Assembly: GCF_007655135.1 (NCBI RefSeq)
Contig: NC_045131.1
Location: 1,116,001-1,180,000, forward strand
DNA: 64,000 nt
Direction: 5' to 3'
Source: Punica granatum
Lineage: Eukaryota > Streptophyta > Magnoliopsida > Myrtales > Lythraceae
Below are positions 58,515-64,000 of the stretch, one piece after another. Under the pieces are notes generated by a model, which was given only the letters and a program-made list of their open reading frames with translations, did no database searches and was not told where the DNA came from. The position numbers were made by a program, and so were the translations under genes. Numbering within the stretch: position 1 is the first letter of the stretch; each line of letters begins with the position of its first letter.

Positions 58515-58801
58515 CCCCGCTCCTCCTACTCCTACTCCTATTCCTATTCCTATTCCTATTCCTAAGTGGTAGCAGTAGCAGTTGGCAGCAGCAGCAGCAG
58601 CAGCAGCAGCTTCCCTTTCCCTTTTACCTTTTCTTGGAGAGAGCCAAAAAGACAAATCATTCCTCTGCCCTGCTTCCGCACAAAACATCTTGCCCATAAA
58701 ACATCCACAGGACTGAATCCTCGGAGTCTTGAATCTATCTCCAATCAATGCTTGAGCTTGTCACTTAAAGGGACAAGGCCAAGGCCAGGGAGGTGAGAAT
58801 A
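58515..58801 (+). promoter_or_regulatory. Probable 5' leader with pentanucleotide and CAG repeats
   Basis: (TCCTA/TTCCTA)n at about 58525-58565 is followed by a (CAG)n run at 58586-58611 and a C/T-rich stretch, then the start codon at 58802. Repeats of this kind are common in plant 5' leaders. Open frames through them on either strand (58362-58748 minus, 58566-58796 plus) are low-complexity artefacts. Confidence 0.5.
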
Positions 58802-61800
58802 ATGTCTGCTAAACTTCTCTACTCGATAGCCGACGACAACCCCTCCGTGCAGAAGCAAATCGGGTGTATGAATGGGCTCTTTCAACTCTTCGATCGCAAC
58901 CACTTCCTCTCCTCTCGGCGTATCAGCAAGGACCCGAATAAGAGGCTTCCTGAGGGTACCCCACTTCGCAAACCCTGCTAGAACAATGATATACTTAGAA
59001 TTATCAATGTTTGATCTTTTACATATGTTTTGAGGAAAACTAACATTTGTATTTTCTCCCCAGGCCGAGAAGGCAAAGACGATGCAGTTGCAAATGAATC
59101 GTCGCAAAAAGCTGCAGTGGTAAGAAGTTTTTTCTAGTTCTTCTTTTTTTGTTCCCACGAACTCTAATCGTTCCATCCATCAGTGTTAAGTTTATCGAAG
59201 AGAAACCCAACTCGGCGAACTTATTGGTGCTCATGCAATGCAGGTGAAAAATCCCAAGGTCATAACAGAGAAGCAGAGAATCTCGACCGACTCCTCAAGG
59301 AGCTCTGTCTCTTCTTCCTGCAATACATTGAGTTTCTCGTCTCTCGACGATTCTAGGTCGCTCAAGTCGGAAAGAGTTGAAAATTCTTCCTACAGGCTGA
59401 ATAGCTCTGCAGAAGTCCCAATCACACGGGACCAACCATTACACCGATTGAATGGCTTGGACGGATCCGGGAGGCAGCCTCTCACCACCCACAGAAATGT
59501 TCGAGGTATAACAGTCAAGTGTGGGAACAAAGACGAATCCCCAACCTTGACTTACATAGATTCTCCACGGCCAATGCAGAAACCTAACAAGTCTTCCAAG
59601 CCGAGATTCTCGAGTCTCCAGGAATCGTTAGGAGTCCTCCCCAACTTCCGAAAACTTAGGCCCTCCTCAAATTCAATGGAGCATTCTCGCAAGGATTCTC
59701 CTCGCCTGTCTTATGACGGGAGGGAATCGCGAGATGCGCTCAAGTCCAGTGCAAGGCTGAAGGAGCTGCCAAGGCACTCATTGGACAGCAAACGAGGTTC
59801 GATGATTGGATCCCCTCAAATTCGCCATAGTGATCTCCCTGTGGACTCACCACGGGAAGTCGGCAGTCACAGGCGGCAATCCAGTTTGGTGGCAAAGCTC
59901 ATGGGGCTCGAAGCTCTCCCTGATCCAATGTCAGCCCCGGAAGAGCTTACCAGTATTGATTCAGGTGAAGCATTCGATTTCTCGAGATCGTCAAGAATCT
60001 CGAATTGCACCTCGTGGAGTTCTCATCAGAAGGAAACCATCTCCCAGCAGGTGATTCATCCTAACTTTCCCAAGAAATCGAACCCGGCTGCAAGGTTTCC
60101 AATGGAGCCAGCTCCATGGAAAAAACCAGAAGGAAAACAAAGTTCCGAAGCTCCACAGAATAGCTCTCGTTCTGTTTATGGCGAGATCGAGAAAAGGTTG
60201 GCACAGCTCGAGTTCAAGAAATCTGGAAAGGATCTGCGAGCGCTGAAGCAGATCCTTGAAGCGATGCAGAAGTCCCATGAGAAGCTGAACGCGCCAAAAG
60301 AAGTTGGGAGTTCAAATATTTCCCCTCAGACTCGTAAAGGAAACAGCACTCCTGAGCAGAGACCGAACTTAGCAGTCGTCCCAAGAAATATCATCTGTGA
60401 AAGCCCGACTTCTCCCACAACCAGGAGGACTAGTTCTCCAAAGACTTCGCCATCCTCTATTGTGATCATGAAACCAGCTACCGCAAGAAAATCTAACAAT
60501 GGGCCAAGAACTGAGGAGAGAGTAAGTCCGAGAAACTGTTCAGGTGGCAGAACAGTTTCTATGGAGAAGAACATAACCTGCAGAGACACGTCAAGGGAAG
60601 CTGTCAGCCCCAGACTGCAGAAGAAGAAGTTCAATTCATCGGATTATTCTCAGAGGAGGTCGAGTCTGTCAGGCGGGCAGAGGAGAAGTTTGGGACATCA
60701 AGACTGCAATCAAAAATCAAGAACTAACAGTTTGCAACTTGGTGGTTATGACCAAGGAAGTGAGATCAGCGGGGATTCGATTTCGAGAGACTTAAGTGAC
60801 AGAAATAACTCCGCTTCACTGCGCTCGGAGAGTAATATCAGTGTGAGCTCTTGGGAAGAAGCCGAAGTCACAAGCACGTATCGTGGAGAATGTGGGATGC
60901 GGAAGGTATGTACTTGTTCACTAAAACTAACAAATAAATCACAATCTTTGTTCCATGCCTAAATGACTGATTTGATTTGCTGTTCTCTTATTGATCAGAA
61001 AGTGACATCAATACTGAGAGAGGATATACCGTCAATCAGGAAACCTCAGATAACTACTGCAGAGCAACCGAGCCCAATCTCAGTTCTTGATGCAACTCTA
61101 TATGGAGATGAATCACCGTCGCCCGTGAAAATGATTTCCAATGCTTTTGAAGGTAAACTCTCTTAAGCATGAGTCAAATTTGTTTGCCAATCTTAGCTTA
61201 TTCTGCATAATTGTTCTCTAACATCAATTCGTGCCGCAGACGTTGGAGATGAGTCACAATGGGACCAAGAGGACCTGAAGTGCTCAAAAGAAGGAAGTTT
61301 CAGAACAGAGATCTATGCTATCGGATCAACCAAAACGCTGCCACCTCAAAATGACACAGGAAATAACTATACTAATCCTGATCACAGATATATCTCTGAG
61401 ATTCTTTCAGCATCGGGTATGCTCCAAGACCTAGATTATGGCTCCCTCGACTTCCAACCTAACCAACCGGGCCACCTCTTCAACAAAAACTTGTTCCTAG
61501 CCCTGGAGCAGATAAAGGCAAGTAACAGGCTTCCAAAAGGCATTCAAGAAATTCCTCGGCTAAACTGCGGTGACAGACTCCAGAGGAGACTTTTGTTTGA
61601 TGTTGTTAACGAAATTTTGGTCGAGAAATTCATCCGCAGCCATTCCAAGAACTGGCTCGGGCTGGAAAAGAGAGAGCACAACCAGCAGCAACTCCTACAC
61701 GGGCTGTGCTCCGAGATAGACCAGTTACAAGCTAAGAGCTCGAGCTGCAGCTCCGACGAAGAGGATGATGGGTTAAGGCACATTGTAGAAAAGGAGCTGA

Positions 61801-61964
61801 GCAATCAAACTGCAGTTTGGGCAGATGGGTTCGGCAACATTTCAGGAGTGGTGTTAGATATCGAGCGGCTGATCTTCAAGGACTTAATCAGTGAGGTCGT
61901 TAGCGGAGCAGCGGGTCACACGCTACGTGCGCGACCCCCAAGCTACTGCAGGCAGCTGTTCTAA
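58802..61964 (+). CDS. LNG1: LONGIFOLIA-type protein (TRM1/TRM2 family, DUF4378)
   Basis: Five exons (58802-58955, 59064-59119, 59244-60905, 60999-61152, 61240-61964) join to 916 codons plus stop, close to Arabidopsis LNG1/LNG2 (about 900-930). All introns are GT-AG with agreeing phases. The N-terminus MSAKLLYSIADDNP...QKQIGCMNGLFQLFDR is the family signature. SSLVAKLMGLEALPDP (about 280-295) is the second conserved motif. The middle is Ser/Arg/Pro-rich and probably disordered. The last about 170 residues form the DUF4378 region, with SEILSASG, RRLLFDVVNEIL and DIERLIFKDLISEVV (about 881-895). Family knowledge: LNG proteins promote longitudinal cell expansion in leaves, and TRM proteins bind microtubules and TON1/PP2A partners. 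No defect is seen. LNG1 and LNG2 orthology cannot be separated by eye. Confidence 0.95.
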
Positions 61965-63794
61965 AGTTAACATCACTAGCCTTCTCCGCTATTCCATCAA
62001 CACGAAAATAATGCATCATATAGCAAATATTCCTACAATGTGGTGTACTGATAAAATGCTTGTATGTATGTCAGAACTCGATGCATTGCTAAGTACATTA
62101 AAGTTAGAATGTTCCCTTCAACGCATGCCGTGATCTTAACTATCGAAAAGACGCTTGCCCAGCTACTAATTAACCCGATTGAACTCACCCAAAACGTGCA
62201 CCTGCAGCTACATCAAAAGGGTTTCCTTCAGCTGCCAAAACTCACCAATCACTCCAACCAGTTGAGCAATTTGATGAACTTCTGCATTTCATTGAACAGG
62301 CATCGGATGTCTGACTACAACATTCACTAACAAAAACAAATAAACAAGAAGATACATAAATGAGCGACCTTTTATTATCAGAACTCGGCATCAGATTTCC
62401 ACCTAAATGTCTGATTTTTTTCACGTTGAATTTAACGTAGCAATTCAAAACAGCTAACAGAACTCTGCATTGAAACTGGAGTTCGATGCTTCCATCTCGA
62501 TGTTTCGTTTTCCTCTTCTTATTCCTCGCCGGTTCAGCTCCAGTCGCCGTGAACAGAGGGGGCCATGGTGTAAGTAAGGTGAATGTGAAAACTAACTAAA
62601 AGTTCAAGGTGCAGATCAGCAAAATTAAGAATTGTGGGTACAGATGGGACTGAATGTGGAACTTTAGAGAGCAAAATGGAATGAATATAAAGTTCTTGGA
62701 GGAGAAGGTAATTATCCCAAACTTTAGGGTGCAAGGGGATAGTTGGGCTGAGAAGAGCCCATATAGTAATGGGTTCGTCCAAGAGAAAAGCAGTGGGCCT
62801 ATTATTCCATCCTGAAAGTCAAACTAAGCGAAGTTGGGCTTTTCAATGGAATTAATTATCAATAAAAGCAAGATGGGTTTGTTAATGGCCTCAGTCATTG
62901 ATTTGGCGGCAAAATTTGATGCTCTTAATTCCTAATAATTTTTAATGCTCTTAATTCCTAATAATTTTTAATGTTATACAGTTCAAATTCTAAACGTGGC
63001 TAGGACTAAGTCAACACTTGAACAGAGTTAGTCTCCGTCAATAAGTTAATGATGCCCGTGGTTGCACTGACAAATAATTTCTCTATACAAAAAGAGAGAG
63101 AATAAAATAAATGGGTGAAAATTAAAATAGTTAGATAATTACCTTATGTATTATATCTCACTAAAATAAAAACTACATCTTTAGTTGTATACTGGAATAA
63201 ACTTTTTAACCATTAGATGATCAATAAATTATTTACTAATTCATCAATAATTGCAATCCAACGATTCAAAAGTGGTGGCACAAAAAAGCAATTGCATAAG
63301 AGAGCAGCAATCGACCATTTTGGAGGTGTATAAACGTATATGACCAAACCGTGTACTCTGCAGCTCTCGAAATTAAACTCTTCAAAATGAACTGTTCGTG
63401 CTATCATTATAAAATCCCTCCGTTGGCATATCTCTTAGCTTTCATTACTAGCGGGTTAATCACAGTTTGAACATATTATGTCTATCCATTTATAGTGTTG
63501 TACAGTACAATCAACTATATTAATTGTCTGTACGTTTTCCTCCCATGGCTCAATCAAAATCCTATATGGCATAGGTATATGCATATAAGTGACCGCAAAA
63601 CTTTGCGCTTGATCACTATGTTCTTTTTGCTATAGCTATAAAGTTTGCAAGCATTTAATGGGCAAGGTTGCAATTATTCGTTGCGGCATGCAGATGATCA
63701 AATTCTTTCTCATCTAAAAGTGTTTACTTTAGTAAACCAACCAAAAAAAAAAACGAAGCTTACTTTACAGGCTACATAAATCCTAACCAACATG
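61965..63794. other. 3' flank of the LONGIFOLIA-type gene and intergenic DNA
   Basis: It holds the gene's 3' untranslated region, then DNA without a recognised gene. A 26-bp unit ('tgctcttaattcctaata' plus 'atttttaa') is present twice in tandem at about 62923-62974. The minus-strand frame at 62534-62782 has no family features. Confidence 0.5.
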
Positions 63795-63900
63795 GGTAAT
63801 TGGTTTAAGCCACCAAGCTTATTCCTTTTAAATAAATTTCAAGTACGAGTTTTGTGAATATGAAAAAAAAAAATTGATAGTTGGGACAGATTCACTATTT
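63795..63900 (+). repeat. SINE-like repeat, 5' part
   Basis: 'attggtttaagccaccaagc...tcaagtacgagttttgtg' lines up with the A-box to B-box part of the SINE-like copy at 53400-53670 (inverse), followed by an A-rich run. It is diverged and truncated. Confidence 0.45.
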
Positions 63901-64000
63901 GGCAAGTCTTGCTCGAAATAGATTGGTGGGAGCGTTGGGCATTTTGACCGGATATAAGGGTGCACGCCCAAATATATTTATATGCGTATATAGATAGGGC

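Noticed and set aside
58362..58748. 128-codon minus ORF with poly-Ala and Gly-Ile repeats
   Set aside because: It is a translation of the CAG and TTCCTA repeats in the leader of the gene on the other strand.

Overview
The window reads as nuclear DNA of a dicotyledonous plant. It has spliced genes with short GT-AG introns, AT-rich intergenic DNA, and plant-type transposons (Copia, hAT, CACTA, Helitron-like, Tourist-like, Mutator-like, SINE-like). The recognisable proteins resemble Arabidopsis families from end to end. I cannot fix the species from the sequence; a woody rosid is only a guess.

Layout. 1-18060 is an accessory block built by tandem and segmental duplication. About 3.2 kb at the left edge (1-3222) is repeated at 14396-18063, directly upstream of an ABC transporter gene. 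Between the copies lie a truncated Copia retrotransposon (3282-6090), two minus-strand gene or gene-fragment models (6203-6645 and 7211-7901), and a decayed tandem array around one intact secreted RALF-like peptide gene (11367-11795). 18278-25423 is a compact gene pair: an ALS1/ABCB27-type half-size ABC transporter (+, 17 exons) converging on eIF3 subunit m (-, 10 exons). 25600-32180 holds a hAT MITE with a perfect 8-bp target duplication, a foldback element, decayed exon-like pieces and a Tourist-like element. 32627-35165 is a chloroplast-type methylesterase of the MES11 group (-, 5 exons). 36890-48841 is a transposon graveyard: a head-to-tail chain of Helitron-like ends, a nested Mutator-like palindrome, a 2.06-kb hAT element, a 1.2-kb CACTA element, a Copia LTR carrying a nested MITE, and a solo LTR. 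48842-58500 is gene-poor AT-rich DNA with one SINE-like copy and one MITE. 58802-61964 is a LONGIFOLIA/TRM-type gene (+, 5 exons), followed by about 2 kb of flank.

Gene relationships. The five intact genes (RALF-like peptide, ALS1-type transporter, eIF3m, MES11-type methylesterase, LONGIFOLIA-type protein) serve unrelated cellular roles and do not form a pathway or cluster. The ABC transporter and eIF3m are tail-to-tail, with about 660 bp between their stop codons. I found no tRNA, rRNA or CRISPR array, and no new multi-gene system. The most unusual content is the structural history of the repeats: duplicate segments act as empty-site controls for several transposon insertions, a peptide gene survives among its own relics, and a hAT MITE carries a tRNA-promoter-like module.
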